Source of the DNA: Pandoraea apista
GTDB lineage: Bacteria > Pseudomonadota > Gammaproteobacteria > Burkholderiales > Burkholderiaceae
Length of the DNA: 64,000 nt
Direction of reading: 5' to 3'
Assembly (NCBI RefSeq): GCF_001465595.2
Contig: NZ_CP013481.2
Span: forward strand, 3,472,001-3,536,000
Position 1 is the first letter of the stretch. Every line of letters begins with the position of its first letter. The notes beneath the pieces were generated by a model. That model had not been told where the DNA came from. It ran no database searches and worked only from the letters and a program-made list of their open reading frames with translations. Of this stretch, positions 39,858 to 49,672 are shown piece by piece. The position numbers were made by a program, and so were the translations under genes.

Positions 39858-39883
39858 TCGCCCGGTCGTGTATGCCCGGGCGA
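39858..39883. terminator. hairpin between the LysR gene and the outer-membrane gene
   Basis: TCGCCCGG (39858-39865) and CCGGGCGA (39876-39883) pair perfectly across 10 nt, 7 nt after the LysR stop and before the convergent gene ending at 39936. No T tract. Confidence 0.55.
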
Positions 39884-39935
39884 TCTCGGCGCGCAGCGCC
39901 CGACAAGCGTGTTTTGCTATCGACGGCCTGCGATG

Positions 39936-40955
39936 CTAGAAGATCAGCGTGCCCGTTGCCATGAACGTCTGCGTGCTCTTGAAGCGGTTCGTGCTCGCAA
40001 TGGTCGGCACCCAACGCGCCGAGAACGAGAGAGGCAGCTTGCCGTCGATCTTCGTGTCGTAGGTCACGATCGGCCCAAGCGCAACGTCTTGCCCGCGAAA
40101 CCCACCCAGGCGATCGGCGGTTACGCCGCTGTCACTGCCAAGCTGCTGCGTCGTGCCCACGACAAGACCGACGCCCACCCCATTCGAGAATTTCTTCACC
40201 CCCATCGCGTCGAGCGTGAACAGCGGCGCGTTCTGATAGCCGGTGGCGTTATTGCGCGTATAGAACTGCAAGCCGGCCACCACGTTGAACTCCAGTCCAT
40301 ACGAGGGCACATACTTCGTATAGGCCACCTGAGGGATAAACGTCCAGTTGTTCAGACCCGTGTTGGCCAACGAGTTCGCATCGTAGCGCCCGGTCGGCGC
40401 CCAGATGTTGAGCGAGAACGCGATATGGTCGTTCTGCGAGAAGTGGTAACCGGCAATGATTGGCGCGAAGCTGATGTCGAACAGGTTCGACGCCCGCTGT
40501 GACGTCGTCGCGTTGTGGCTGCCGGCCCCAAGAGACGCCTTCACGTTGGTCCACATGTAAGGCAACGTGAAACTCGATGCGAAATTCCATGCCCCGGTGC
40601 CCGTCTCCCACGTCTTCATTAACGTAGCAAGCGTCAGAGCAATCTGCCCGTCGAGTCCTAACGACGTCTTGCCCGCCACCGGCACCTGCCGGTCTCCACC
40701 GACATTTCCGTTGAAATAGATCTGCGAAACGTTTGCGATCCAGATCGGCTCGGGCAACACGACTCCGATACCGGACTGAACGGCCGTGCCCGACATCGGA
40801 CGCCCGAGTGCCCCTTCCGTGGCTTCGGCGGGCGCCGCCGCGACCATAAGCGTTGCGGCGCCCAACACAATGGCAGGCCGTCTGAGCGAGGTCGATTTCG
40901 GGGAAATCCGTTGAAACAGGCGCGGTGAAATCACGAGAAAGTCCTCATGCGTCAA
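39936..40955 (-). CDS. outer-membrane beta-barrel of the MetA-pathway/SphA-like transporter family
   Basis: 339 aa. A hydrophobic signal region (residues about 27-45, ending AEA-TE) precedes repeated amphipathic beta strands (WIANVSQIYFNGN, WNFASSFTLPYMW, HIAFSLNIWAPTGRYD, LEFNVVAGLQFYTRNN), and the chain ends in Phe, as outer-membrane barrels do. This pattern fits the phenol_MetA_deg family linked to aromatic compound passage. The start could be a later Met. It is flanked by convergent LysR and an intergenic region; no catabolic operon adjoins it, so the substrate is unknown. Confidence 0.8.
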   Translation of the reverse strand: MTHEDFLVISPRLFQRISPKSTSLRRPAIVLGAATLMVAAAPAEATEGALGRPMSGTAVQSGIGVVLPEPIWIANVSQIYFNGNVGGDRQVPVAGKTSLGLDGQIALTLATLMKTWETGTGAWNFASSFTLPYMWTNVKASLGAGSHNATTSQRASNLFDISFAPIIAGYHFSQNDHIAFSLNIWAPTGRYDANSLANTGLNNWTFIPQVAYTKYVPSYGLEFNVVAGLQFYTRNNATGYQNAPLFTLDAMGVKKFSNGVGVGLVVGTTQQLGSDSGVTADRLGGFRGQDVALGPIVTYDTKIDGKLPLSFSARWVPTIASTNRFKSTQTFMATGTLIF

Positions 40956-41707
40956 CGCCGGACCCTGGCCCGGCGTCGGTCGATAAATAAACGGAAATGG
41001 TGGAGGCCGGCGTCAAGCGCAAAGGCTGTCGGCAACGCCTACCGGAAGCGGACAATGTCGGCCGGCTGGCAAAGGCAAATCCATTGGACACCGCCCAATT
41101 CATAGTTGCCGCCGCCCCACCTCGATGCGCTCGTAGACATCGATGACCGACAATTCAGACATTTGCCCTTTCGTGCGTGAAAAATAGTGGAAGTTTTGAG
41201 GACCGGTATTTGAATAATCGTCGCACTTCGTTGAATCACACCCCCAGCCCAATCATTTTGGCTCGGCAACCGCTTGCGCCCCGGCAACGCGCAAACGCGA
41301 GCGAACAAAGTGACACGCAAACTTGTACGCGTCGCACGGCAAAGGGCGCTACATACGGTAGACGTCGAATCAGAATGTTTCAAATCCAGAGCGATGACAA
41401 GTATCAAACCATCGAACGAGACGAATTGAAGAGGGAAATGAGACGACGGGATCTTGTGTCAAGAAAGCTGCGTGACAGAATTAGATGTCCTGATGATGAA
41501 GCCGCACGAAGGCTCGGGCGTCAATGATCTGAGCGCCTTAAAGACGCACGAAAATCCACGGCTTCCTGTCTTTCTCTGTGTTTGACGAACGAATGAGCGA
41601 CGCGCAATCCAGCAAGGACGCCGGCCGATTTTGCCCGCCTCGTTCGCATGTTCAGCCCTTGTGGCGAAGACTCATTGACTGTGTATGACAACTGATAGGG
41701 AAGAACG
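40956..41707. other. 752-nt intergenic region
   Basis: No gene with family support. One small plus-strand frame from ATG 41375 to 41527 (50 codons, basic and charged, MFQIQSDDKYQTIERD...) could be a peptide but lacks a clear ribosome site. GC content is lower around 41180-41500 than in the flanks. Promoters for both flanking genes must lie here. Confidence 0.35.
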
Positions 41708-42295
41708 ATGCAGAAACGAAACCCCACGCTAATGGTCGCAGCCGCACTCGTCGCCGGCAGTCTTGCGCTCGCCGGTTGCACGACCACCTCCGACAAGCCC
41801 GACACTGCTGCGACAAGTGCGTCCAAGGGAGCGGCAATCGACGCCAGCGTCGACGCAACGCTGTCGCGGCTCTATTCCACGGTCAAGGGCTCGCGCGAAC
41901 TTGTCGCGAAGTCTCGCGGCGTGCTGGTCTTCCCGGAAGTGATCCAGGCCGGCTTCATCGTCGGCGGTCAGTCTGGTAACGGTGCACTGCGCATTGGCGG
42001 CAGTTCGGTCGGTTACTACAACACGTCGTCGCTGTCGGTCGGCCTCCAGGCTGGCGCGCAGTCGAAGGCAATCGTCTTCCTGTTCATGACGCAGAACGCA
42101 CTCGACGAGTTTCGTCATTCGGACGGCTGGGCCGCAGGTGCAGGCGCTTCGGTCGCGCTCGTGAAGGTCGGCGCAAACGGTGCGCTCGACACGACTACCG
42201 CTACCGCCCCCGTCCAGGTAGTCGTAATGACAAATACCGGCCTGATGGGCGACGTGTCGATCAACGGCACGAAGGTCACGAAGCTCAAGATCTAG
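41708..42295 (+). CDS. SYLF/Ysc84-domain lipoprotein
   Basis: 195 aa. The lipobox LALAGC sits at residues about 19-24 after a hydrophobic signal, so it is lipid-anchored in the envelope. The SYLF/Ysc84 actin/lipid-binding fold is shown by SRGVLVFPEVIQAGFIVGG, GVS-like GSSVGYYNTSSLSVGLQAG and LFMTQNALDEFRHSDGW. GGGAAG lies 5 nt before ATG 41708. Bacterial members are common but little studied. It is alone on its transcript. Confidence 0.9.
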   Translation: MQKRNPTLMVAAALVAGSLALAGCTTTSDKPDTAATSASKGAAIDASVDATLSRLYSTVKGSRELVAKSRGVLVFPEVIQAGFIVGGQSGNGALRIGGSSVGYYNTSSLSVGLQAGAQSKAIVFLFMTQNALDEFRHSDGWAAGAGASVALVKVGANGALDTTTATAPVQVVVMTNTGLMGDVSINGTKVTKLKI

Positions 42296-42611
42296 GGGCA
42301 GCGATGGGCATGCGCAGGGGCCGAAGCTGGCCACTGCGCAAATGCCCGAGCCGGTGCTGCGCAACGCAGCGGGGAATCCGGGCACGTCGGGAACGAGATC
42401 AAACGGCCTTTTCAGAAGATCAAAGGCGAGGTGCGGCGGGCATTGCTAATGTAGGTCATGGCGCCGGATCCATACGGTGCCGAGTGCATCCGCCGATGCG
42501 CGGCGGCCGGCCTGGGTTACGCGGTTTGGCGAAGACGGACTAGCGCATCTCCCGCGCGAACCCAGAGAATTTGCAGCCCCCACGTCCTCCCGGATTTCTT
42601 GCGTGCCCGAC
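42296..42611 (+). other. 316-nt gap before the ClpV-like gene
   Basis: An open frame continues upstream of the chosen clpV-like start to 42477, but the sequence there is low-complexity and not conserved-looking. No hairpin terminator or clear promoter stands out. Confidence 0.35.
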
Positions 42612-45281
42612 ATGACAACTCGCGATACCACTCCCATGCTGCAACGCCTCAACACCCACTGTGCGATGGCACTCGAGGCAGCCGCGAGCCTTTGCCGGCT
42701 AAGGCTATCCGACGAGATCACGGTCGAACATTGGGTGCTGACGCTCCTTGAGGCCGGCGATGGCGATATCCCCGCCATCATGAATCACTATGGCATCGAC
42801 GTCGATCTCCTCTGGAACGTCCTGATGTCCACCGTTGACCGACTGCCGCGAAATCTGCGAAAAGACCCAATCCTGTCACCTCAACTGGTGAGTCTGCTTC
42901 ATGCCTGCGCAGACAACGCGCACTGGCCGGTCCGTTCGGCTCACTTGCTTCAGGTCATCATCGACTTACCGCAAGTGCTGCGCGCCCCCTCGCTCTGGCC
43001 GCAGTTGAGTTTCAGCAGTGCTCAAATCGGCAAGCTCATCCCTCAACTTGGCACCGACACATGCGAAACGCAGCAGCCCTTTAGCGCTCCCTCGGCGGTC
43101 GTCGAATCGATGCTGCAAATGCCGTTTCTGCCCGAAAGACTATCCAAAGGGCATTTCCCCGGCTCGGCCTCGGCTAATGATATCGACAAGGCATGGGAGG
43201 CCGCCGCACTGCCACGCTACACGACAGACCTCACGAAGCAAGCCCGGGATGGAGAACTTGACGCGGTCTTCGGGCGCGACCGGGAGGTTCAGCAGTTGGT
43301 CGAAGTATTAGCCAAAAGCCAGAGAAACAACCCGATCCTGGTCGGCGATCCTGGCGTAGGCAAAACCGCTTTGGTGGACGGCCTGGCACTTCGCGTGGCC
43401 AACGGCGACGTGCCGAATGTCCTCAGCGATATTCGTATCCTGACACTCAACCTCGATTCATTGCGGGCCACAGCCGAAGGCGAAGGGAAATTCGAGCAAC
43501 AACTGAATACCGTCATCGACGCCGTAAAAGCGCTTGCGGAGCCGGTACTTCTGTTCATTGACGAAGTCCATACGCTCTGCGATTCGCGTAGTGCGTCCAA
43601 CGGGCCAGCCGCAGGGAATCTATTCCGGCGCGTGCTCGCGCGCGGTGGCGTCCAAACGATTGCAACGACAACGTGGACCGAATACAAAACCATCGTCGAG
43701 CACAATGCCACACTGACACGTTGTTGCCAGATCATTGAGGTCAACGAGCCGGACGACGACGCCGCATGTCTGATGCTGCGCGGACTCAAGTGGCACTACG
43801 CGACCTTCCATCGAGTCCATGTGCGCGACGAAGCGCTGGTGGCCGCCGTCAAACTCGCACGCCGCTACATTCCAGCGCGCAAGTTGCCGGAGAAAGCCTT
43901 CGATTTGCTTGATACGGCGGCCGGTCGCGTAAGAATGGCATTGGATGTCGCACCAGCGGCGCTTCAGCGCGCCTCGGCCACTGTCAACGCACTCGAAATC
44001 GAGCAAGCCACACTTGAATTCGATGTTGCCGAAGGAAGCGTCGACGCGTCCAGACGATTGAAGGACCTTGAGAGCTCACTTCTTGCCGCCAGAGCCGCAG
44101 CGACCGACGTTCGCATTCGTTGCGCAAGCGAGCGCGAACTCGTCGATGCCATATGGGTACAGCGCGACGCTGCGCCCGAGGCGCGAGACGCCAGCGCATT
44201 GGCACTCGCCTGCGGCGCATTGGCTCAGGCTCAGGACTCGCCACCGCTGGTGGCCGCCGACGTCGACGCGCACGTCGTCGCGCAGGTGGTGTCTGAGTGG
44301 ACAGGAATTCCTGTTGGCAATCTGGTCACCGACGAGCCCCGCAATCTCCTCGCGCTCGACACCCTATTGGGTTCGCGTGTCGTGGGTCAGCAGCGCGCCG
44401 TTCAAGCGCTCGTTGCGCGTCTGCGTACTGCCAACGCCGGGTTTGCGCCGGCGCACGCGCCGTCCGGGGTATTTCTTCTGACCGGACCTGCCGGGGTCGG
44501 GAAGACCGAGACGGCGTTGGCGCTGGCCGATATCCTGTTCGGGAGTGAGGCCGCGCTGATCCCTCTCGACTTGTCCGAGCACAAAGAGTCCCGCAGCGTG
44601 TTCCGGCTGACGGGATCGCTGCCGAATGACACCGGACATGGTCTGGAAGGCGTGCTGACCGAAGCGGTGCGTCAGCGGCCGTACAGCGTTGTCCTGCTCG
44701 ACGAGCTTGAGTATGCACACCGGGACGTTCTTGACCTGCTCTGCCGTGTATTCGATGGCCGCGTGACTCGTGACGACGACGGACGTGCTATCGATTTCCG
44801 CCACTGCATCTTCCTGATGACGTCGAGCGCAGGGGCCGACGCAATAGCGTCAATCGCCGCCGGGCAACCGGATGTGTCAGAGGAAACACTGTTAGACGCG
44901 GCTCGGCCGGCGTTGTTGACGCAGTTCCCAAGCGCGTTACTCGCGCGCGTCCAGATCCTGGTGTACCGTCCGCTCGAAACACCGGCGCTGAGGGAAGTGG
45001 TGCTACTGAAAATTGGAAAAATCGCGCAGCGCCTCAAGGATAAACATGGCGTGACGCTGGTCTCGGACGACGCGCTGGTAACGATGTTGACACACCGCTG
45101 CCTCTCGTTGCATGCGGGCGCGCATGGCATTGACACGTATATCAATCAGCAGATCCTGCCGAGAATATCTCGTGAAATTCTCGCCAGCCGGGTTTCGGGC
45201 AAGGTACCGCAGCGTATAGCGCTGGCGCTTTCGCACGACGGTCAGCTTGACGTCGATGTCGTAGCCAACGCCGCACACTAA
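42612..45281 (+). CDS. clpV: ClpV-like (TssH) class I Clp AAA+ ATPase, isolated from any T6SS cluster
   Basis: 889 aa from ATG 42612. An N-terminal Clp domain (residues about 8-150) is followed by AAA-1 with Walker A GDPGVGKT (245-252) and Walker B LLFIDEVH (DE 317-318). A short coiled M-domain (about 400-510) precedes AAA-2 with Walker A GPAGVGKT (625-632) and VVLLDELEYAH (DE 697-698; families usually have EVEKAH). ClpV disassembles contracted TssB/TssC sheaths; the short M-domain and SEWTGIPVGNLVTDE favour ClpV over ClpB. No other type VI genes are in the window, and the start lacks a good RBS, so its role is uncertain. Confidence 0.78.
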   Translation: MTTRDTTPMLQRLNTHCAMALEAAASLCRLRLSDEITVEHWVLTLLEAGDGDIPAIMNHYGIDVDLLWNVLMSTVDRLPRNLRKDPILSPQLVSLLHACADNAHWPVRSAHLLQVIIDLPQVLRAPSLWPQLSFSSAQIGKLIPQLGTDTCETQQPFSAPSAVVESMLQMPFLPERLSKGHFPGSASANDIDKAWEAAALPRYTTDLTKQARDGELDAVFGRDREVQQLVEVLAKSQRNNPILVGDPGVGKTALVDGLALRVANGDVPNVLSDIRILTLNLDSLRATAEGEGKFEQQLNTVIDAVKALAEPVLLFIDEVHTLCDSRSASNGPAAGNLFRRVLARGGVQTIATTTWTEYKTIVEHNATLTRCCQIIEVNEPDDDAACLMLRGLKWHYATFHRVHVRDEALVAAVKLARRYIPARKLPEKAFDLLDTAAGRVRMALDVAPAALQRASATVNALEIEQATLEFDVAEGSVDASRRLKDLESSLLAARAAATDVRIRCASERELVDAIWVQRDAAPEARDASALALACGALAQAQDSPPLVAADVDAHVVAQVVSEWTGIPVGNLVTDEPRNLLALDTLLGSRVVGQQRAVQALVARLRTANAGFAPAHAPSGVFLLTGPAGVGKTETALALADILFGSEAALIPLDLSEHKESRSVFRLTGSLPNDTGHGLEGVLTEAVRQRPYSVVLLDELEYAHRDVLDLLCRVFDGRVTRDDDGRAIDFRHCIFLMTSSAGADAIASIAAGQPDVSEETLLDAARPALLTQFPSALLARVQILVYRPLETPALREVVLLKIGKIAQRLKDKHGVTLVSDDALVTMLTHRCLSLHAGAHGIDTYINQQILPRISREILASRVSGKVPQRIALALSHDGQLDVDVVANAAH

Positions 45282-45295
45282 CCGTTGTCACACCC

Positions 45296-46465
45296 TTATC
45301 CTGGCGTCTTGACGCTAGTGGCCGCCGCAGTGGCGCTCAGAAAATCGTCAGGAAACGGCGTCAGCTTCTTGAGCGGGGTCGCGATTCGCCGCGCTAAATT
45401 GTCCGAAGCAGGATTTGCGTAATTCAACAGATGCGAGTACAAGCTCGCAACGTCCTGATCAGCGAGCTCAAAGGAAAAGGCCTGCTCACGCGCCTCCGTC
45501 GGTGTCACCCCGAAACGCGCCCGGAATGCCCTCAGGAAATGGTTACTCCCGGAGAACGCCAGTTCGTGAGCCAAGCGTGTAATGGACAAGGCGCTCCGCC
45601 CGTTGCCCTGCGTCAAGGCCCGATAAGCAGCGTCCAGCCGCTTATTGCGAATCACCGTTGCAATGCCGCCGTCTGCCTCAAAAATGCGGTAGAGATGGGC
45701 ACGCGAAACGCGAAATCGCGCGATGATGGCATCCAGCCCCAATGACGGTGACGTGAGATTGGCATTGATATAGGAGAGGACTTGCGTGCGCAGCACGCGC
45801 GAGAGCACCGAGTCTTCGTTGAATCGTGCCGCCTCGGATTTCCTGGCCAGAATCTCGGCAAGCAGAGTCACCGCACCGCTCTCGACACCCAGCGCTTCGT
45901 CTCCTTCGATTCCGGCGGCAACATCCGACAAACTAATGAGAAAGCTGGCAAGTAATCGCGTGACAGCTTGTTCCGCCTTGATGACGGTTCCATGGATGCT
46001 TCGTCCGCCGGTCGCTTTGTCGATCGCCTCGCGCGGGACGATCAAACTTACCGTTGCACCGGGGCTGATCTGTGTATTGGCAACGCGAGAGAGATCCATG
46101 GCGATGATGTCGCCCGGACGAACGGCGACAGGCCTGCCGTCGCAATCACCATCCAGCGAGCCCGAAACAAATAACTGAATCAGGTACTGGTCGAGACTGC
46201 TGCTCAACGCCAATTTCCGGCTTCGCTCATGTCGCTGTGAATTAAACGCCGTCTCGCCTATCAACAACCGGCCGATGTGCGTCGACGTCAACGCGCCCTC
46301 GAGATTTCCCCCTTTTTCACTCTTGATGTGACGTGCGTCGAAAAACGGGCTAATGAGCTTGCGGCACGCGTCGTTACGCTCCTCCGGCAACAGATAGGCC
46401 GTCGAAAACGTCACGCCGCTAGTCGACTGCAAGCCGTACGCGTCCGATACAAGGTTAGTGAGCAT
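45296..46465 (-). CDS. AraC-family regulator with AraC_binding_2-type N-terminus
   Basis: 389 aa. The N-terminal sensor-like region (residues about 20-200; SLDQYLIQLFVSGSLDG, DIIAMDLSRVANT) resembles the NitR/FeaR group. The HTH_18 domain spans about 225-330 (IIARFRVSRAHLYRIFEAD; SITRLAHELAFSGSNHFLRAFRARFGVTP). A tail of about 60 residues follows. It converges on the ClpV-like gene with only 14 nt between. Target and effector unknown. Confidence 0.88.
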   Translation of the reverse strand: MLTNLVSDAYGLQSTSGVTFSTAYLLPEERNDACRKLISPFFDARHIKSEKGGNLEGALTSTHIGRLLIGETAFNSQRHERSRKLALSSSLDQYLIQLFVSGSLDGDCDGRPVAVRPGDIIAMDLSRVANTQISPGATVSLIVPREAIDKATGGRSIHGTVIKAEQAVTRLLASFLISLSDVAAGIEGDEALGVESGAVTLLAEILARKSEAARFNEDSVLSRVLRTQVLSYINANLTSPSLGLDAIIARFRVSRAHLYRIFEADGGIATVIRNKRLDAAYRALTQGNGRSALSITRLAHELAFSGSNHFLRAFRARFGVTPTEAREQAFSFELADQDVASLYSHLLNYANPASDNLARRIATPLKKLTPFPDDFLSATAAATSVKTPG

Positions 46466-46666
46466 GCGTTATTTTCCTTAGTGCCAACGCGTCATATGCG
46501 GAACCTGAAGACAGAATGTTCTGGCTGTCTTCAACAGAACCCATCTTCGGTGGCACTTACAGAAATATAGGGAATTTCATTTGACAGGCGATGAGAACAA
46601 ATACCACAAAACTCGCTTAACTAAGCATCAGGGCGCATTTTTGCAACATCTTTTTTTCCCACCCCG

Positions 46667-47533
46667 TCACTTCCTTTGTTTCGCTGCCCAAAGCGAATTT
46701 TCCTCGCGCCGCTTATCTGCCATTGAAGACTGCCGATCCGCACGGAATTGAGATGGCGTCAGACCCATGTGATTCTTGAAGGCGACACTAAAATTGCACG
46801 GGCTTCGGAAGCCGACCTCATGTGCGACATCCGTAATCGAAATACCGGAGTGCTGCAGCAACCACGCCGCGCGCCCCAGCTTCTCCCGTCTCAGATGCTC
46901 GGACACCGAAACCCCCAGCTTTTCCCTGAAGTCCCGCGACAACCGGCGATCACTGGCGCCCACGGCGCTTGCCAGCGTCTTCGCATTGATGTCGGCGATG
47001 CGTCCTCCATTGATCAACGTCATTGCGATACGGGTGTTCCGCGATGCACGATCAGCCCGCTCGGGTTCCGCCGGATTGTTGGCACCGCGTACGATACGCA
47101 ATTGCACACGCACCCGCGCGATCAATTCCTCGGGCATGAAGGGGGACACGATGCAATCGGAGGCCCCGGAAGCCAATGCTCGGCTGCGGGTCTCGCTAGC
47201 CCCCTGCGCATCGACGTAGATGATGGGGACGCCACGAAGACGTGCCGCACCGCTCACCAGACAACAAAAGGCCCTTGCATCCATTCCAGCCAAGGCACCA
47301 TCGACAACAAACGCCGTCGGCGGAGAGACAAGCGCCTCGTAATAGCTCGTCCAGCCATCGCTCACTTCCCTCACGTTGAAAAGTTGAGCGCGCAGTTCGC
47401 CAATCACCTCTTTGAACGCACCGGGGCGCTCATTCAATATCCAGATTGAGGCACGTACCGCTGCGTTGGCGGCGGTTCTGCCCCCGTTTTCCTGTGAGAA
47501 ATGAGGCCCGAAGGCAGGTAGCGCGTTCATCAT
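46667..47533 (-). CDS. AraC-type regulator with degenerate receiver domain (A)
   Basis: 288 aa from ATG 47533, which overlaps the stop of the upstream paralogue by 4 nt. Residues about 30-150 resemble a response-regulator receiver: an Asp remains in TAFVVDGALAG, but the conserved Lys is replaced (CIVSPFMPEEL). The C-terminal AraC HTH runs about 190-275 (TLASAVGASDRRLSRDFREK; SITDVAHEVGFRSPCNFSVAF). No histidine kinase lies nearby. Probably works without standard phosphorelay. Co-transcribed with the gene at 47530-48384. Confidence 0.82.
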   Translation of the reverse strand: MMNALPAFGPHFSQENGGRTAANAAVRASIWILNERPGAFKEVIGELRAQLFNVREVSDGWTSYYEALVSPPTAFVVDGALAGMDARAFCCLVSGAARLRGVPIIYVDAQGASETRSRALASGASDCIVSPFMPEELIARVRVQLRIVRGANNPAEPERADRASRNTRIAMTLINGGRIADINAKTLASAVGASDRRLSRDFREKLGVSVSEHLRREKLGRAAWLLQHSGISITDVAHEVGFRSPCNFSVAFKNHMGLTPSQFRADRQSSMADKRREENSLWAAKQRK

Positions 47534-48384
47534 GGCGCCGCTCCCTCTCGCTCGCCTCCCCGCCACTGAGAAGTACCAGCCACCGACTTCCGGCTTGTCG
47601 CCGTGGCGACGTTCCCGCTTTGGCGCGCTCCGCTCCGTCCAAATCGGTATTCGGATGGCGTTTTTCCAGTCTCTTGCCGGAATGCCGTCGCAAAGTTGGC
47701 ACCATCGCAAAAGCCCAGCAGTTCGGCGATAGCCGTGACGCTCATGAGGCTTTCCTCAAGCAACATCCGGGCAATGTCCATCCGGCGCCGCCGAAGAAAT
47801 CGCACAACGCTATAGCCCATAACGCTCCGGAAGGCGGTGTCAAGGTGACCGACAGAAACTCCGATACGCGAGGCCAGCAACTGCTGAGAAATGTTGCCGA
47901 TCTCGGTTTGTGAAAGGTATTTCACCGCCAGTTGGCAGATTTCCTGTTTGCGTGAGCCCGTGATTTCCCGAATCTCCCGCGAGGCTGCAACGTCAGCAAT
48001 CTGCCACCGATTCTTGATATGCATTCCGATACGCAAGTCTAATTCCCTGGCCGATGCACTCGCGTCGATGTAGTCGACAGCGCCAGCCCGGAAGCACCGC
48101 ACCCGTAATGCGGGTTCCTGTTCGGGGCCGAACGCAATGATCGGTGCATCGCGCTGCCGCAACACGTCATGACACCTGGAAATCGCATCAACGTTAGCAT
48201 CCCGAACCCCGACAAGCACCAGATCGGGCAATTCGCCCGTCAGGCAGCTCTCCAGAGCCTCAGTCACGCTGCGCACTGTGCGCAGGACGATGCCGCTCAA
48301 GTTTGCACTTTCCCTGATCCCCATCAGGTGGCCGATGCCGCTGTCAACCAACACGTAGCGACCGGATTGCGATTGCCGTTGCAT
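47530..48384 (-). CDS. AraC-type regulator with degenerate receiver domain (B)
   Basis: 284 aa from ATG 48384, chosen because GGGGAGA lies 5 nt upstream and the length then matches its paralogue; the frame is open to 48624. The receiver-like part has LPDLVLVGVRDANVD, where the phosphorylatable Asp is Gly, and DYIDASASARELD, where Lys is lost. The C-terminal AraC HTH (QQLLASRIGVSVGHLDTAF; SVTAIAELLGFCDGANFATAF) is intact. The ATGA overlap with regulator A suggests equimolar expression and perhaps heterodimers. Confidence 0.82.
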   Translation of the reverse strand: MQRQSQSGRYVLVDSGIGHLMGIRESANLSGIVLRTVRSVTEALESCLTGELPDLVLVGVRDANVDAISRCHDVLRQRDAPIIAFGPEQEPALRVRCFRAGAVDYIDASASARELDLRIGMHIKNRWQIADVAASREIREITGSRKQEICQLAVKYLSQTEIGNISQQLLASRIGVSVGHLDTAFRSVMGYSVVRFLRRRRMDIARMLLEESLMSVTAIAELLGFCDGANFATAFRQETGKTPSEYRFGRSGARQSGNVATATSRKSVAGTSQWRGGEREGAAP

Positions 48385-48883
48385 GGCGTCTCCCCGTTGA
48401 TACAAGCCAGACACGCTCGCTATCGGAAGCCGATAAGTCTGCGCCTTGCCGTGTAGCACGCCCCCACCGTAACGCGTCCGTGGTTGCTGCCGCACACCAT
48501 CGATCCGGCCGAACGGCACATCAAGGATCATGGGAGCATTGTCGTCAACATCGGAGAACATGACTCGCCCTGGCGTCTCAGAATTCCGCCTTTTTTGTCT
48601 CCCGTCATCCGTATTCCACGCCAAAGCGCACGAAAAAGCCGGTCGATGGCTTATCGCCTCGGCAAAAAACGACAGTCAGCAATGTATCCGTTCCCGCAAT
48701 CTGCAAGCCTAATGAATGTTTCTCGCCATCCTCTTTGAAGAACCCAAAAACGATATTGAATTACCGTCTCACCGGGAACCGAATTCGCGAAAGACCACGT
48801 CGAGATCGGCAATTCGGGCATTACCGCTTGGGCCACAGTTCGCCGCTAAACCGTCGGGGTGGGCGAAATGGGCAAACCGAACC
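48385..48883 (-). other. upstream region of the AraC-type pair; no gene
   Basis: About 500 nt between the OmpR-type regulator and regulator B. An in-frame extension of regulator B to 48624 is open but lacks domain character. It must contain the promoter of the pair; I see no convincing -35/-10 or operator. Confidence 0.35.
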
Positions 48884-49672
48884 TCACTGGTGCGTTCGCA
48901 GCGAAACGGGAGACCACACGTGATCGTCATCGAGAGGTTTTGCCGAACGCAGAATCCGGTACCCTTGCCCGCGTACAGCGGTCAGTTGCAACTCACCCGT
49001 GACGCTGAACTTCAGCTTGTTTCGTAGCCTGACCACCAGAACGTCGATGCGGCGAGTGTCCCGGTCGACATTCAGACGCCAGACATTTCGCAAGAGCGCT
49101 TCTCTGGGGACAGTTCGCTCGAAGTTGGAGAAGAGTGTCCAGGCGACATCGAATTCGAGATCCGTCAACGCGACGGGACGCCCCGCCACCAGCACGGAAC
49201 GCGTGGCAATGCACAATTCGTAAGCCCCGATTTGAATATGTGCGGGACGGCGCGTGTTTTGGAGTGGCCTTCGCACCAGTGCGCGCAGACGTGCCAGAAA
49301 GACTGACGGTGCGCAGGAGGCATCGACACATTCGCTGGCACCGGCGTCGAGCGCCATCACGACTTCGTGATCGGTCATTCGAACGCCAATCACCAGAATC
49401 GGTACGGACGGATTGCGCAGATGCACGACCCCGATCTGTTCAAGCGAGGCCCAGCCCACCCTCTGAAAATCAATCACGACGACGTCCGGAACCCCATTCT
49501 CAATGGCGGCAAGTGCCTTTTCGAGCACATGAAATCTCAGGACGTAATGCCCGTCTCCCACTATCGAGCGTGCGAGTGCCTCAACCTTCGCGTGGTCCGA
49601 GCGTGAAGGTGTCACGACCGGCGACGTGTCCGCGTCGAGAAACGCCGACTCAGTCAGTATCAATGCAAACAC
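48884..49672 (-). CDS. OmpR-type winged-helix regulator with degenerate receiver
   Basis: 262 aa from GTG 49672 with GGAGG 7 nt upstream. The receiver-like domain keeps an Asp in PDVVVIDFQRVGW but lacks the N-terminal acidic pair and the Lys (ECVDASCAPSVFLARL). The C-terminal trans_reg_C domain is clear: VALTDLEFDVAWTLFSNFE and RIDVLVVRLRNKLKF ... AVRGQGYRI. Same strand as the AraC-type pair, about 500 nt upstream; no sensor kinase adjoins. Likely an atypical, phosphorylation-independent regulator. Confidence 0.82.
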   Translation of the reverse strand: MFALILTESAFLDADTSPVVTPSRSDHAKVEALARSIVGDGHYVLRFHVLEKALAAIENGVPDVVVIDFQRVGWASLEQIGVVHLRNPSVPILVIGVRMTDHEVVMALDAGASECVDASCAPSVFLARLRALVRRPLQNTRRPAHIQIGAYELCIATRSVLVAGRPVALTDLEFDVAWTLFSNFERTVPREALLRNVWRLNVDRDTRRIDVLVVRLRNKLKFSVTGELQLTAVRGQGYRILRSAKPLDDDHVWSPVSLRTHQ

